Shown here: positions 35,988 through 49,478 of the stretch, piece after piece
How positions within the stretch are numbered: position 1 is the stretch's first letter
Layout of the letters: each line of letters starts with the position of its first letter
Origin: Thraustochytrium sp. TN22
Lineage: Eukaryota > Sar > Bigyra > Thraustochytrida > Thraustochytriidae
Assembly (NCBI GenBank): GCA_013306675.1
Contig: JABLUY010000190.1
Location: 1-64,000, forward strand
Direction: 5' to 3'
Length of the DNA: 64,000 bases
Notes under the pieces: model-generated
The model's database searches: none
What the model saw: only the letters and a program-made list of their open reading frames with translations
What the model was told of the DNA's origin: nothing
Program-made: the position numbers and the translations under genes

Positions 35988-38900
35988 CGTTGCAGCCGCA
36001 GGCACAGCAGGCACAGCAGGCAAAGCCGCCGCCGTCGCAGCAGCAGCAGCAGCAGCAGCAACACCAACAACAGCAGACAGACCCAATGCGCATGTGGGAG
36101 CAAGAGCCAGAGCGGCTGCTGGCGGCCTTGGAGGCCTGCCTGCAGGTGAACGAGGCATACCAGGAGCAGTACCACGCGACCAAGGACAAGCTGCTGTCAG
36201 TGCCCAAGGGGCGACAGTTCGACTTTAGCGAGCTACAGATCTTTGGCAAGCTGGACCTCTTCTGCCGGCGCGTCGTCAAGCTCATGGACATGTTCTCGAC
36301 AATCCGCCAGTTTCGTACGCTGGCCCGGCACAATCTGGAGGGCATGGACGGCCTGACGGCGCACTTCGAGCGTATCGTCGCGGACCTGCGCGGCAAGCAG
36401 CACGACTTGCTGGACTTCTACAACACGAACTTCGACCGTGACTACATCAACTTCAACATGCGCATCACAGACCTGGAGACGCAGCTGCAACAGTTCATCA
36501 ACCGCAGCTTTGAGTCCATCACGTCCATCGAGGCCTCGCTCTCACTGCTGCGCAAGTTCCAGAGCATCCTGCAGCGCGAGAGTTTGCGCGCCGACCTGGA
36601 CTCCAAACTTACCGTCATCTTTCATAACTACGGCTTGGACCTCACAACAGTGCAGGAGCTTTACGAGAAGCACAAGCACAGCCCACCCATCAGCCGCAAC
36701 ATGCCGCCCGTGGCGGGTAGCATTCTGTGGGCGCGGCACTTGCTGCGGCGAATTGAGGAGCCGATGCGAAAGTTCGAGGTGAATGCCTCCGTGCTGTCAA
36801 CCAAGGACTCAAAGAAGATCATCAAGACCTACAACAAGGTTGCCAAGACGCTCGTCGCCTTTGAGTACCTCTGGTACGAGGCCTGGTGCAACTCGCTCCT
36901 CTCGGCGCGCGCCGGCCTCAGCGCCACGCTCATCATTCGCAACCCGGCGGACCAGCGTCTGTACGTGAACTTCGACCCAGACATCCTGCTGCTGATCCGC
37001 GAGGCCAAGTGCCTCTCACGCCTGGGCATCCAGATTCCGGCCGCCGCCAACCTCGTGCTGCAGCAGGAGCAAAAGTTCAAGCTCTACTTCCACCAGCTCA
37101 CGCACCTTCTGGCCGAGTACGACCGCGTCAAGGCGCTCGTGCTCCCCGTGGCGCACGACATGCTCGAGCTGCACCTCAAGGACCTCGACTTGGCGCTTCG
37201 ACCCGGCATGCTCACCCTCACTTGGACCAGTATGAACATCGACGCGTACAGGCACGCCGTGCAGGCCTCGCTCGCGCGCTTCGAGGAGCTCGTCGTCAAC
37301 ATCAATGACATTATCGACAACCGCATCGAGAAGAACCTGAAAAAGGTCAGCAAGACCATCCTGGTCGATCTGCCCTCAGGCGACGGCCTGCTCACGCTCG
37401 ACGAGTTTGTGCAGCGCCAAGATGCCTTTGTCAAGCAGCAGACGCGTTTCCTCGACGCCAAGAACCGCGAGATCGAGACCGCTGTGCACGACCTCATCGC
37501 CAGCGTACGTGCCTACCGCTTTGTCGACCACTCCACGGCCGGTCCGCTTTCGCCCACGGCCGCCTTTGCGGACTTCGCCACTGCGAGCGACGCCCTCGCG
37601 CACGCCGGCGAGCAGGCCGCAGCTGCCGACGTCCAAGTCCCGCTCGAGCACTGCCGCTCGGTCCTTGACCACTACAACCGCATGATGTACCATGCGCTGC
37701 TGCAGGCCACCAAGAACTCGCTCGCCGCCATCAAGAAGCGCGTCTGTGCCAAGGGATCCACCGGCTTCCTCTACGTGGTCAAGCCGTTCTTCGAGGTCGA
37801 CGTGCAGCTCAGCGTGCCGTCCGTGCGTCTCGTGCCCTCGCTCGACGAGGTGCAGAACTGCATCAATAAGAGCGCGCAATCCATCCTCTGGTGCTCCAAG
37901 TCTATCATAGACTGGGCGCCGCTCGAACTCTCCCCTTCTTCGCCCGGCTTCAGCCCCAACGCGCACCGTGACTCCTTCTTCGCGCGCATCGGCCAGGACA
38001 TGGAGATTGTGCGCTCCGTCCTGCTTCTCACCGGCGCCCTTCTCGGCACCAAGAACCAGGTGCGCGAGTACCTCTCGCAGTTCAGAGTGTACGACTGGCT
38101 GTGGAAGGAGGACATGGAGTACATGTACAAGCGCTTCATCGACAGAAACCCGGGCATCGAGGACTTCGAGGCGGAGCTCAGTCGCTTCGTGGCCATTGAG
38201 AGCCAGATCCGCCAGATCGCTGGCGTACATAACATCGGCGCGCTCTCGCTCAACACCAACAACCTCAAGCTGCAGCTCCAGTCCGAAGCCTCGCAGTGGA
38301 AGGTCCAGTATTCTGACAAGGTGCACCAGCAGGCGAGCGAGGCCATGGAGAAGGTGCTCGAGTACATGCGCCACACCACGCAGCGTGTCAGCCGTGAGGT
38401 AAACTCGCTCGAGTCGCTACGCTTCGTCATGGGCGTGCTCAAGGAGGTGCGTGAGCGCGAGGCCAACATCGAGCAGGAGATCACGCCGATTCTCGACATG
38501 TACGACATGCTCGACCACTACCTGCCGGCCGGTGTTGTTGGCAAGGAGGAGATGGACAAGAAGAGCATTATCCGAAGCTCCTGGCGCAAGCTTGGCGATC
38601 TGGCCGAGGAGGTCACCGACCAGCTGGCCGGGATCCAGGGCAAGTTCAAAGCGCAGCTCACGCGCGACGTGCGCGCCTTCGCGCACGAGGTCGCGGCCTT
38701 CCGCGCCGCCTACTTGGCCGAAGGCCCGATGGTGGCCGGCCTTAAGCCCAAGGATGCCGTCGACCGTCTGCGCCGCTTCAAGTCGGACCTCGAGGTGCAC
38801 ACGCGCAAGCAGGACATGCTGGCCGCCGGCGAGGAGCTCTTCGCCCTGCGTGCCACCGCCTACCCTGACCTGCAAAAGACCAAGAAGGAGCTCGCGCTGC

Positions 38901-41900
38901 TGGATCAGCTCTACTCGCTTTACATGGACGTCGTCGACACCATGGACCGGTACCGCAACCAGCGCTGGGCCGACTGCGTCAAGTCTGTGTCCGCCATGGC
39001 GGACCGCGTTGCCGACTTCGAGGCGCGCTGCCGCCGCCTGCCGGCGAAGCTGCGCGACTGGGACGCCTACAAGGATTTGCGCCACGACCTCTCCGACTTT
39101 CAGGCCGTGCTGCCCATGCTCGAGCAGCTGTCCAAGCCGTCCATCAAGCCGCGCCACTGGGCCCAGGTCGCCACGCTTACCGGCCGCGCCTTCAATACGG
39201 AGACCGGTCGCCTGCGCGACCTCTGGCACCCGGCCATGCTCGGCCACCGCGACGCCGTCGAGGACGTCTGTCTCGCCGCCGACAAGGAGCTCGACATTGA
39301 GGACAAGATCGCCGCCATCAAGGAGAAGTGGGCCGCCGAGCACTTTAGCTTCGCCAAGTGGCGCCAGCGGGACTGCGTCGTGCTCAAGGGCGTCGCGCAG
39401 GTCATCGAGGACCTCGAGGAGTCCCAGCTTGCCTGCCAGAGCATGCTCTCCCTCAAGTACGTCACGCCTTTCCGCGACGACCTCGTCGCCATCCTCGCGC
39501 AGCTCTCCGAGACTGCAGAGACGCTCGAGCTCTGGGTCAAGGTGCAGACGCTGTGGACCAGTCTGGAGAGTGTCTTCACCGGCGGCGACATCGCGCGCCA
39601 GATGCCGCAGGACGCAAAGAAGTTCGCCAAAATCGACAAGGACTTCTTCCGGATCATGGACCGCGCGCAGGACTCCCTCGGCAACGTGTTGCACTGCTGT
39701 TCCAACGACCTCCTGCGCAACACGTTGCCCAACCTGTACGCCGAGCTTGAGCGCTGCCAAAAGAGCCTTGAGGGCTATCTCGAGCAGAAGCGCGCGCGCT
39801 TCCCGCGCTTCTACTTCGTCTCCAACCCTGTGCTCTTGCAGATCCTCTCCCAGGGCGCCTCCGATCTCGAGGCCGTCCAGCCCTTTTACGAGAAGATCTT
39901 CGACGCCGTCTCGCGCGTTTCCACCGAGGACCCGGACAACCCGCGCGCCATCACGCACATCAGCTATGTGCAGGGCGGCGCGGACGCCGAGACCGTGCAG
40001 CTGCTCGCACCCGTCGTCGCCAACGCCAACGCGCATATCGAGGACTGGCTGCTCGCGCTCGAGGCGCAGATGCGCCACACCATGCGCGATGCCGCGCGCG
40101 CCGCGGCCGCTGAGGCGCACGCGCTCCACGATCCAGATGTCGACCTGCTTTCGCTACTGCAGCGCAGCCCCGCGCAGTGCGCGCTGCTCTCGCTACAGCT
40201 CGCCTGGACAGGGCAAATGACTTCGGCGCTCGCCTCCTGCCGCTCCAACAAAACCGCCATGAGCGAGACCAGCAAGATGCAGCTCGCGCTGCTCACACGC
40301 CTCTCCGCGCTCTGTCTCGCTGACCTTGGGTCGCCGCTCAATCGCCGCAAGCTGGAGACGCTTGTCACCGTCCAGGTGCACCAACGCGACGTCTCGGCCG
40401 ACTTGCTGCGCCTCTTCAAGGACCGCCGCGTCTCTTCGCCCGCGGACTTCGACTGGACACGAAACGCACGTTTCTACTGGGACGTCAGCGCTGCCGACCT
40501 CACTGTCTCCGTCTGCGACACCGACTTTCCCTACGCCTACGAGTACCTCGGCTGTAAGGACCGCCTCGTGATCACGCCGCTCACGGACCGCTGCTACATC
40601 AGCCTCACGCAGGCGCTCGCCATGAATCTTGGCGGCGCGCCGGCCGGCCCGGCCGGCACCGGCAAGACCGAGACCGTCAAGGACCTCGGGCGAAGCCTCG
40701 GCACCTACGTCGTCGTGCTCAACTGCTCAGACCAGCACCGCCACACGGACCTCGCCAAGATCTTCAAGGGCCTGTGCCGCGCTGGCATCTGGGGCTGCTT
40801 CGACGAGTTCAACCGTATCCAGCTCCCCGTCCTCTCTGTTGTTGCGCAGCAGGTGCTCGCCATCACCAACGCCAAGCGCATGCAGAGCGCCACGCTTACC
40901 TTTCCGGGCGACGCTGACCCGATTCCCCTCGCGCACTCGGTTGGCGCCTTCATCACCATGAACCCGGGCTACGCGGGCCGTCACGAGCTTCCCGAGAACC
41001 TCAAGGCGCTCTTCCGCACCGTCGCCATGATGGTTCCGGACCAGGAGATCATCATCCGCGTCAAGCTCTGCTCCGTCGGCTACACCAAGTTCTCTGACCT
41101 CGCCAACAAGTTCAACACGCTCTACCTCGCCTGCCGCCACCAGCTCTCGGCGCAGCACCATTACGACTTTGGCCTTCGCAACATCCTCAGCGTGCTGCGC
41201 GCCGCTGGCACGCTGCGTCGTCTCCACGCGGACTGCGAAGACGAAGCCTGGCTCCTCATGCAGGCGCTGCGCGACATGAATGTGTCCAAGCTCGTTGCGC
41301 AGGACGTCCCACTCTTTCTTGCGCTCTTGCAAGACCTCTTTCCCTCATCAGGAGCGCCCGACGGAGCAGCAGCTACTGCTGCTGCTGCTGCTGCTGCAGG
41401 AGCTGGAGCAGCCGCCGGCATAACTACCGGAAACAACGCGGTCACGGATACGGCAGTCTTTGCCGCTGATATTGTCGAGGCCGCGTCCCTGCACGCACAC
41501 GGCCCCTGGCTCCGCAAGGTGCACCAGGTGCTCGACACGGTGCGTGTGCGTCACGGCATCATGGTGCTTGGGCCAGCGGCCGCAGGAAAGACGACCTGCA
41601 TCGAGACGCTCGCCGCGGCATTGAGCGCCTCCTCTAGTACGCCGCACAAGATCGTGCGCCTCAATCCGAAAGCGATGCGTGCCGAGGACCTCTTTGGCGA
41701 GTCGGACCCGACCTCGCACGAGTGGGTAGACGGCGTCTTTGCCACGCTCTGGGCCAAACACAATGACCGTGCGCGCCGTGATCACACCTGGCTCCTCTGC
41801 GACGGCCCAGTCGACGCACTCTGGGTGGAGAACCTGAACACAGTTCTCGACGACAACCGCATCCTCACGCTGGCCAATGGCGAGCGCATTCCCATGACTG

Positions 41901-44900
41901 ACAATGTGAAGCTCTTCTTCGAGACCGACCACCTGCGCAACGCCTCGCCAGCCACCGTCTCGCGCGCCGGCATCGTTTACATCAGCGAGACCGACCTGGA
42001 CGCAGACCCTGTGCTGCTCGCCTGGGTGGCGCGCCAACCCGAGGCGCACCGGCCCATCTGGCGCGACCTGCTCGCCAAGTGGCTGCACCGGCCCGACTTC
42101 TTCCGCGCTTTCGTGCGCCTCTTTCCGGACGCGCCGCCGCGCTCGCGCGTCGCGCTCGTCAACGCGCTCGTCGCGCTCGTCGACCACCTCGCCGGACTCG
42201 CCAAATTCTCCGACTCGCCCAGCGATGCAGAGGCCGAGCTCGAGCGCTTGCTGCTCTTCGCGCTCACCTGGACCTTTGGTGGCATGCTGGAGCCCGTGCA
42301 TCACGCCAGTTTCGACCACTTCCTGCGCTCGCTCACTGAGCCGTCGCCGCTGCCCAAGCAGGCCACGGCCGACGACACCTGCTTCAACTACCGCCTGGCG
42401 CTCCCGGACCCAGCCTGGGTTTCCTGGGAGCCGCCCGCCTGGGAGCCGCCCACGCGCACCTCGGCATACCGCCGCGACTTCGCCGCTCTTGTCGTGCCAA
42501 CGCCCGCCTCGGACCGCGCCGCCTACGTGCTCTCCGCCCTGCACGCGCGCCGCATGCCGCTGCTTCTCATGGGCGACGTTGGCACGGGCAAGACGTCGTT
42601 CGCCACGCTCTTCGCAGCGCGCCACCTGCTGACTGCTGGCGACGAGGACCGGGTGCGCTTCAAGTCCATTCGCCTCACCTTTTGCACCACGCCGCGCGTC
42701 CTGCAGGACGCCTTCGAGGCTGAGCTTGATAAGCGCGGCGGCAAAACCTTCGGTCCCAGCAATGGCTCTCGCCTCACTCTCTTTCTCGACGACCTTTCGC
42801 ACCCCGAGACCAATGAGTGGGGCGACCAGCCCACGCTCGAGCTCGCGCGCCAGCTCATCGAGACGCGCTCGCTTGCCTTCCTGGACAAGGACAAGCGCGG
42901 CGACTTCAAGGCCATTGAGGATATTCAGTACATGGCCGCCATGACGCGCTCGCATCGCGCTTCTCAGGAGGCCACCACCGTTGCGCCGCCGCTCGGCGTG
43001 CCACCGCGCCTGTTGCGCCACTTCTTCGTGCACAACGTGCCATTCCCAAACCAGGCGCGCGTCACGCAGATCTTCGCCACCATGTTGCGCGGCTATCTCA
43101 GCTGCGCCGATCACACGCTGGGCGATGTGGAGGGCGACCTGGCTGCCATCATCACCAAGCTGACCACCTTCGCCGACAAGCTCGTGCCAGCAAGCATCAA
43201 CGTCTGGACCAAGGCGCGTGCCGCGCTCCTTCCTACGCCGAGCAAGGCGCACTACGTCTTCTCGCTTCGTGAGCTCTCGCGCGTCGTGCAGGGCGTCATG
43301 CGCGTTCCGGTCCACGTCTTCGCCACGCACGGCGAGAAGACCATCTACAAGGTCTGGCGTCATGAGGTGGACCGCGTGTTTGCCGACAAGCTCACCAGCG
43401 ACGCCGACAAGGCCAAACTGCGCTCGATTGCTGACGAGGTCACCAACAAGGACCTCGCCAAGGACTTTGCTAGCCAGTGCTACTACACAGAGGCGCTCGC
43501 GGCGGCCGGCAGCGGCGGCGGCGGCGGCGGCGGGGTGAAGAGGGCAGGCTCAGAGGCCGCGCTGCCCAAGGACAAGTCAGCGCGCACGCTCGTGCACTTT
43601 GTGGACTTCATGCGCGACGCAGTCTTCGACGAGGACGGCGCCATGGTGGCGCCCGCGCCGCGCATCTACGAGCCGGCGGCCTCGGTGGACGACGTGCGTG
43701 AGCGGGTGGCCGAGCACCTTGCCCTTCACAACGAGGAGTCGCCCGAGCGCGCGCTTGACCTCGTGCTCTTCAAAGACGCGCTCGCACACCTGCTGCGCGC
43801 GGTGCGCGCGCTCGGCTTGCCGCGCGGCAACCTGCTCCTTGTCGGCGTTGGCGGCTCTGGCAAGCAGACGATCGCCAAGCTCGCCATCTACATCGCGCAG
43901 CTCGACCTCTTCCAGATGCGCCTGTCCAAGGCCTACAACTTGGCCTCCCTCATGGACGACATGCGCGCGCTCTATCGCATCACCGGCAAGGAGCGGAAGT
44001 CCGTCGCCTTTCTCGTGCAGGAGGCCGACCTGCGCGACGAGGCCTTCCTGGAGGTGCTCAACGCCTTCGTCGCTTCCGGCGAGGTCCTGGCGCTCTTCCC
44101 CAAGGACGAGCTCGCTGTCATGGCCTCCGAGGTGCGCGCGCTCGCCATCAAGGAGCGCCCGGGGTTTGTCGACTCGCCCGACAACCTGGTCCGCTACTTC
44201 ATCGAGGCCATTCGCGGTCGCCTTCACCTCGTGCTGTGCCTCTCGCCCGTGCACGCGCTCTATCAGGAGCGCGCACGGCGCTTTCCGGCGCTCTTCGCCG
44301 AGACCGTCATGGACTGGTTCCTGCCGTGGCCCACGGAAGCGCTGCAGTCCGTCGCGGAGCACCACCTGGCCGACTTCCCGCTCGCCTGTACGGACGCCGT
44401 GCGCGCCTCGCTCGTTGCGCACACCGGCGCGATGCACGCGCTCGCAGAGTCCCAGGCTGCGCGCTACACAAACCGCGTCGTGCACATGACGCCCAAGTCC
44501 TTCCTTTCGTACTTGGACCAGTTCAAGGCGCTCTACACGCGGCGGCTGGAGGACCTCACGCAGAAGGAGGTGCAGATCGACCTTGGCCTCAAGAAGCTCG
44601 CCACGGGCGCCAGCGATGTCGAGCAGCTCAAGGGCGTGCTGGCGCAGGAGGAGGTGAAGCTGCGCGCCGCCGAAGAGGCCTGCAACTCCATGATCACCTC
44701 GCTTGAGCAATCCTCCATGGACGCCAAGAAGGAAGCCGACGCCGTGGCCCGCATCAAGGCGGCCTGCGAGGCGGAGGCCGCCCTCATCACGGAGGAGAAG
44801 AACGCCGCCGAGGACGACCTCAAGGCCGCGCAGCCCTTCGTGGACGAGGCGGAGCGCGCCGTGGACTCCATCAAGCCCAACGATCTCAACGAGCTCAAGA

Positions 44901-47900
44901 AGCTGCCCAAGCCGGGCGACATCATCAAGCTCACCTTTGACGGTGTCATGATCCTCCGTATGCTCAGGCTCAAGCCCGTCGCCATGCATAAGATCAATAT
45001 CGGCATCGGCAAGGACAAGAAGGAGGTCAACTTTGTGCAGGACTCGTACGCGCTCTGCCAAAAGACGATGCTGGCGGACTCGAGCTTCCTCAAGAGCCTC
45101 TTCCGCTTCTCCGCGGACCAGCGCGACAACATCAACGAGGAGACCATCGAGCTGCTGCGTCCGTACCTGGACCTGGAGGGCTTCTCCCCCGTCGTGGCGC
45201 GCAACGCCAGCAAGGCGTGCGAGGGCCTCTGCGCCTGGGTCATCGCCATGGTCAAGTACCACAGCGCGTCCAAGATGGTCAAGCCCAAGCTTGAGAAGCT
45301 CGCGCTCGCCGAGGCCAAGCTCGAGGCGGCCCTCGGCGACCTCGCCGACGCCGAGAAGAAGCTTCACGCATGCAAGTCGACCCTGCAGGACCTTCAGGAC
45401 CGCTTCCAGGCCCACATGGCCGAGAAGCAGCACATCGAGGACGGCACGCGCCGCAGCCGCGCGCGCATGGACAAGGCCACCGCGCTTATCGATGGCCTCA
45501 CGGACGAGCGCACGCGCTGGCGCGCCGACGCCGACGCCTTCGCCGACGCCAAGCGCCGTCTCGTCGGGGACTGCGCGGCGGCCGCCGCCTTTTTGTGCTA
45601 CGCTGGCGCCTTCGACCACGCCTTCCGCAAGGCGCTCACCGCGGACTGCATCGTGGCTGACCTCGCGAAGCGTCGCGTTCCGCTCACGCTCCGCGAGCAG
45701 GCCCACGCGGATGAGGCTGCGGAAGACGCTGAGGATGGCGCCAAGCTCGAGACGACGAGTGCGTTTGACGTCCTCGCCTTTCTCGCGGACCCGGTCGTCG
45801 TCGCAGACTTTGGCGCGCACGGACTGCCGAGCGACCCGCTCTCACTACAGAACGGCGTTCTCGTCACCCAAAGCATGAGGTACCCTCTGCTTGTCGACCC
45901 GCAAGGCCAGGCTTTGCGCTGGATCCGCCGTCGCGAGGCTGCGCGCCTGCCGCGCTTTGGCACCACCACCATGCGCCACGCTCGCTTCCGCGACCAGCTC
46001 GAGGCCTGTCTCTCCCAGGGCCTCTCGCTCGTCGTCACCGACGTCGCGGACCCCATCGACCCGGTGCTCGACCCGGTGCTCGACAAGCTCGTCGTGCAGC
46101 GCGCCCGTGCGCAGTACATTATGATTGCCGACAAGGCAGTCGACTTCAACCCCTCCTTCGCGCTCTTCTTGCTCACAGACGACCCCCGCGCGCGCTTCGG
46201 GCCGGAGCTGCAAGCGCGCACCACGCTCATCGACTTCACCGTGACCGCCCAGGGCCTCGAGGACCAGCTGCTCGCGCACGTCATCCGCAAGGAGCAGCGC
46301 GCGCTCGAGGATCAGCTCACCGAGGTGCTCCTCTCCGTCACCACGAACACGCGCCGCTTGCATGAGCTCAACGACGACCTCCTCGAGCGCCTCACCGAGA
46401 GCACCGGCAACCTCCTCGACGACGACGCCCTCGTCTCCGTGCTGGCCGCCACCAAGCGCGCCGCCACCGAGGTCAATGAGAAGCTGCACACGGCCGCCGA
46501 GACGCGAGCTTCCATTGTTGAGAAGCGCGAGCAGTACCGCGCGGTCGCGGCTCGCGGTACACAGATCTACTTTGCCATTGTCGCGCTCACAGCGCTCAAC
46601 CCCATGTACCAGACCGGTTTGGACCAGTTCGTGGACCTCTTCAAGGCCGCCATGGACAAGGCCGAGCGCCACACGTCCATCGCGCGCCGCGTCGCGGCCA
46701 TCGTACAGATGCTTACCGCCTCGGCGCACCGCTATGTCTCGCTCGGCCTCTATAAGCGCGACCGTCTCGCGTTCTTGCTCATTTTGTGCACGCGCTGCCT
46801 GCTCGCTGACCGCCTCATCGAGCCGCCCATGCTCGACGTTCTGCTGCGCGGTGCCGCGGATCTCGACGTTGCCTCGGCACCGGCCAACACGCTGGCCTGG
46901 CTCCCGGACCGCGCGCACCACAACGCGCTCGCGCTCGCCGCCGCCGTGCCCTTCTTTGCCGCGCTCCCGGCGCACCTCGTCGAGAAGGAGAGTCTCTGGC
47001 GCAAGTGGTGGGACAGCGATCGCCCCGAGCACGTGCACATCCCGGACTACGAGAGCAAGCTCGCCGGCGACCTTACGGGCGACTTTTACCGCCTGCTGCT
47101 CGTGCGCGCTTTGCGCGAAGATCGCCTCGCGCTCGCGGCGCGTGACCTCGTCGCCAAGAGCGAGTCCATCCTCTCGCACGGCCACACGTTGCCCTTCCTC
47201 GGGCCGGCCTACGTTGCGCACGACGCCAACCCGACGCTCGACGCCATCCTGGCCCAGGCCAACGCGCGAACTCCGGTGCTGTACTTGCTCAGCGCCGCCG
47301 GAGACCCGACCGAGGCGCTTGAGGCCTACTGCAAGCGCCGCAAGCAACGCCTTACCTGTGTGTCCATGGGCGCCGGCCAAGGGCCCGTCGCGCTCAAGGC
47401 GCTGGGCGCCGCGATTGCGCATGGCGACTGGCTCCTCCTACAAAATGGCCACCTCGACCTCGCCTTCATGGACGCCCTGGTCGGCGTCCTCGACAAGGTG
47501 CAGCACGACCCGGCGCCGGACGCCATCGCCGGCGGCGGCGACGAAAAGGCGGCGGCCGTCGCAAGGGGAGACGGCGAGGAGTCCTCGCATGGGCATAAAC
47601 AGCAGCAACAGCAGTACCAGCCGGCCGCGCAAGGGCTGCAGTCTGGCGGCGGGGACGCCGCCGACGACCGTCTGGCCGTCAACAGCAAGTTCCGCCTCAT
47701 TCTCACCACAGAGCCCACGCCGAACTTCCCGCCCGCGCTCCTGCAGCGCTCGCTCAAGGTCACCAACGAGCCGCCGACCGGCATCAAGGCCGCCATGACG
47801 CGGTGCTACACAGATTTGGTTGACCAGGAGCAGCTTGAACGCGTGGAGGGGGACATCTGGCGCAAGATGCTCTACGTGACCTGCTTCCTGCACGCCGTTC

Positions 47901-49252
47901 TACAGGAGCGCCGCCGGGTCGGCCCCATCGGCTGGACCATCCCGTATCAGTTCACCGTCGGCGACCTCCAGGCTGCGCTCTCCTTTGTGGAGCGCCACCT
48001 CTTCAATGCCGCGGAGGTGTCCTGGCCCGCCATCCAGTACATGGTGGCTGAAGTGCAAATGGGCGCCTCCATCACCGACGACGTCGACCGTCGTCTCATG
48101 GCCACCTTCGCGGACCATTTTCTCAACCCGGCCATGCTCATGCCGGGCGCCGCGCTAGCTCAGACGCGCGCGGCGCTCGGCGGCGTGCTCTACTCCTTCG
48201 AGGTCCCGGACTTCCCTGAGATCGAGCAGTACGCTGCGGCCGTTGCCGGCCTGCCGGACTGCGATGAGGCCGCCGACCTCCTCGGCCTGCACCCGAATGC
48301 CGAGGTCTCCTCGCGCGCCCAAGCCTCGCGCGGTCTGCTCGATGCCATGCTCGCGGCCCAAGCCAAGCACGCGCCGCCCGAGGCTGCGGTGGCGGCCAGC
48401 TCCACCGAGGATCTGGTTCGCGTCAAGGCCGAGAAGTTGCTGCAGGACCTGCCCGCGCTGCCGGCCGAGGCGCACTGCGAGGCGCGCATTCTCGAGCTCG
48501 GCGGCCTCCTTGTGCCGCGCAACGTTGTGCTGGCACAGGAGCTCGCTCACCTGCGCGTGGCACTCGCGTCGGTGTCAGACTCCCTCAAGGGGCTCATTGC
48601 CGCGCTCCAGGGCTTGGCTGCCATGACCGACGACCTGCGCGAGGTCTATGATGCGCTCTTCGTCGCCAAGGTGCCCTCCGCCTGGATCGCGCAGACCTGG
48701 CGCGCCGCCGGCGCCGCGGATTGGCTCACCTCCCTGCTCGACCGCGTCGACCACTTCTCTGCTTGGGTGTCTCAGGGCGCGCCCGTCTGCGCCTGGCTGC
48801 CAGGCTTCGCCCGGCCCCAGGCGCTTCTCACGGCCGTCAAGCAGGAGGTGACGCGGGTGCACGCCGAGGACGGTTGGACGCTCGACACCGTGCACCTCAC
48901 CTTGCAGGTCACTTCCTTTGCCGACGCATCGCAGGTCCGCACCGCGCCCAAGGAGGGCGTTTACGTGAGCGGTCTGCTACTCGAGGGCGCAGCGTGGGCG
49001 CCCGTCGACCAGACGCTCGTGGAGTCGGCGCCCAAGGTGCTTGTCTCCCCCATGCCGGTCCTTCACGTGTCCGCCGTCGCCCGCAAGCGCTCTGCCGCCG
49101 AGTTTGGTCCTTTTGGCCCTTTTGAGGCGCCGCTCTACCGCTACGCTGACCGCCGCGACTTTGTCCTCTACATTCCTCTCGCCTCCAAGGAGTACCGTCC
49201 GTCCCACTGGGCCATGCGCGGCGCAGCGCTCCTCCTTTCGCAAGAATCGTAG
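34634..49252 (+). CDS. DNAH5: axonemal outer-arm dynein heavy chain, gamma/DNAH5-8 type
   Basis: 4,872 aa in one uninterrupted 14.6-kb frame. It is the motor subunit that drives flagellar beating by ATP-dependent sliding of doublet microtubules. The tail ends in a motif typical of DNAH5/DNAH8 and algal gamma chains (TEAANEAKDNLKYLGTLEKF, RYYNTTERMTTLFMKITNQI). Four P-loops lie in AAA1-4: GPAGTGKTE (K2011), GPAAAGKTT (K2319), GDVGTGKTS (K2653) and GVGGSGKQT (K3077). WGCFDEFNRI, MNPGYAGR and NILSVLR after AAA1 are classic. The stalk coiled coils and microtubule-binding tip span about 3300-3640, then AAA5-6 and the C-terminal domain ending HWAMRGAALLLSQ. Oddities are poly-Gln tracts (about 62-76 and 431-482), a Gly run between AAA3 and AAA4, and a Gln-rich insertion near 4320. 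The start ATG begins ALQAEHRWLIGKVKEGLGL, the usual N-terminus of this class. Confidence 0.95.
34818..34862. repeat. CAG trinucleotide tract in dynein gene
   Basis: An almost pure CAG run of about 13 units encodes poly-Gln in the extreme N-terminal tail of the dynein heavy chain. Confidence 0.95.
35935..36078. repeat. CAG/CAA-rich tract in dynein gene
   Basis: Three CAG runs separated by CCG and GCA codons encode a Gln-rich insertion of about 50 residues (Q with P and A) in the dynein tail, between two conserved helical regions. Confidence 0.95.
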
Positions 49253-49478
49253 TCATGGAGGCTGGTTGCTTGCTTCGTTCGTTGGTTGCCATGGCACCAT
49301 ACCCACCATGAGCCACCATTTGGGAATGACAAAGATGTTGAATTGCTACCCCGCACCGTGGCTTGCCCGTCATGAGACATAGAGAAACACACAATCACTG
49401 CAGACAGTCGGCCGGTCGGCCGGCCGGCCGGTCGGTTGGTTGGTTGGTTGGTTCGGGCTGGTTGGATGGTTATGGTTG
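49253..49478. other. convergent 3' intergenic interval
   Basis: Between the stop codons of dynein (plus) and the TBC gene (minus). It holds a GGCCGGTC/GGTTGGTT tetranucleotide-like repeat at about 49408-49455. No gene. Confidence 0.75.

Noticed and set aside
41348-45820. Minus-strand frames of 671 and 747 residues within the dynein gene
   Set aside because: They oppose the conserved AAA and stalk regions of dynein and show no domain of their own.
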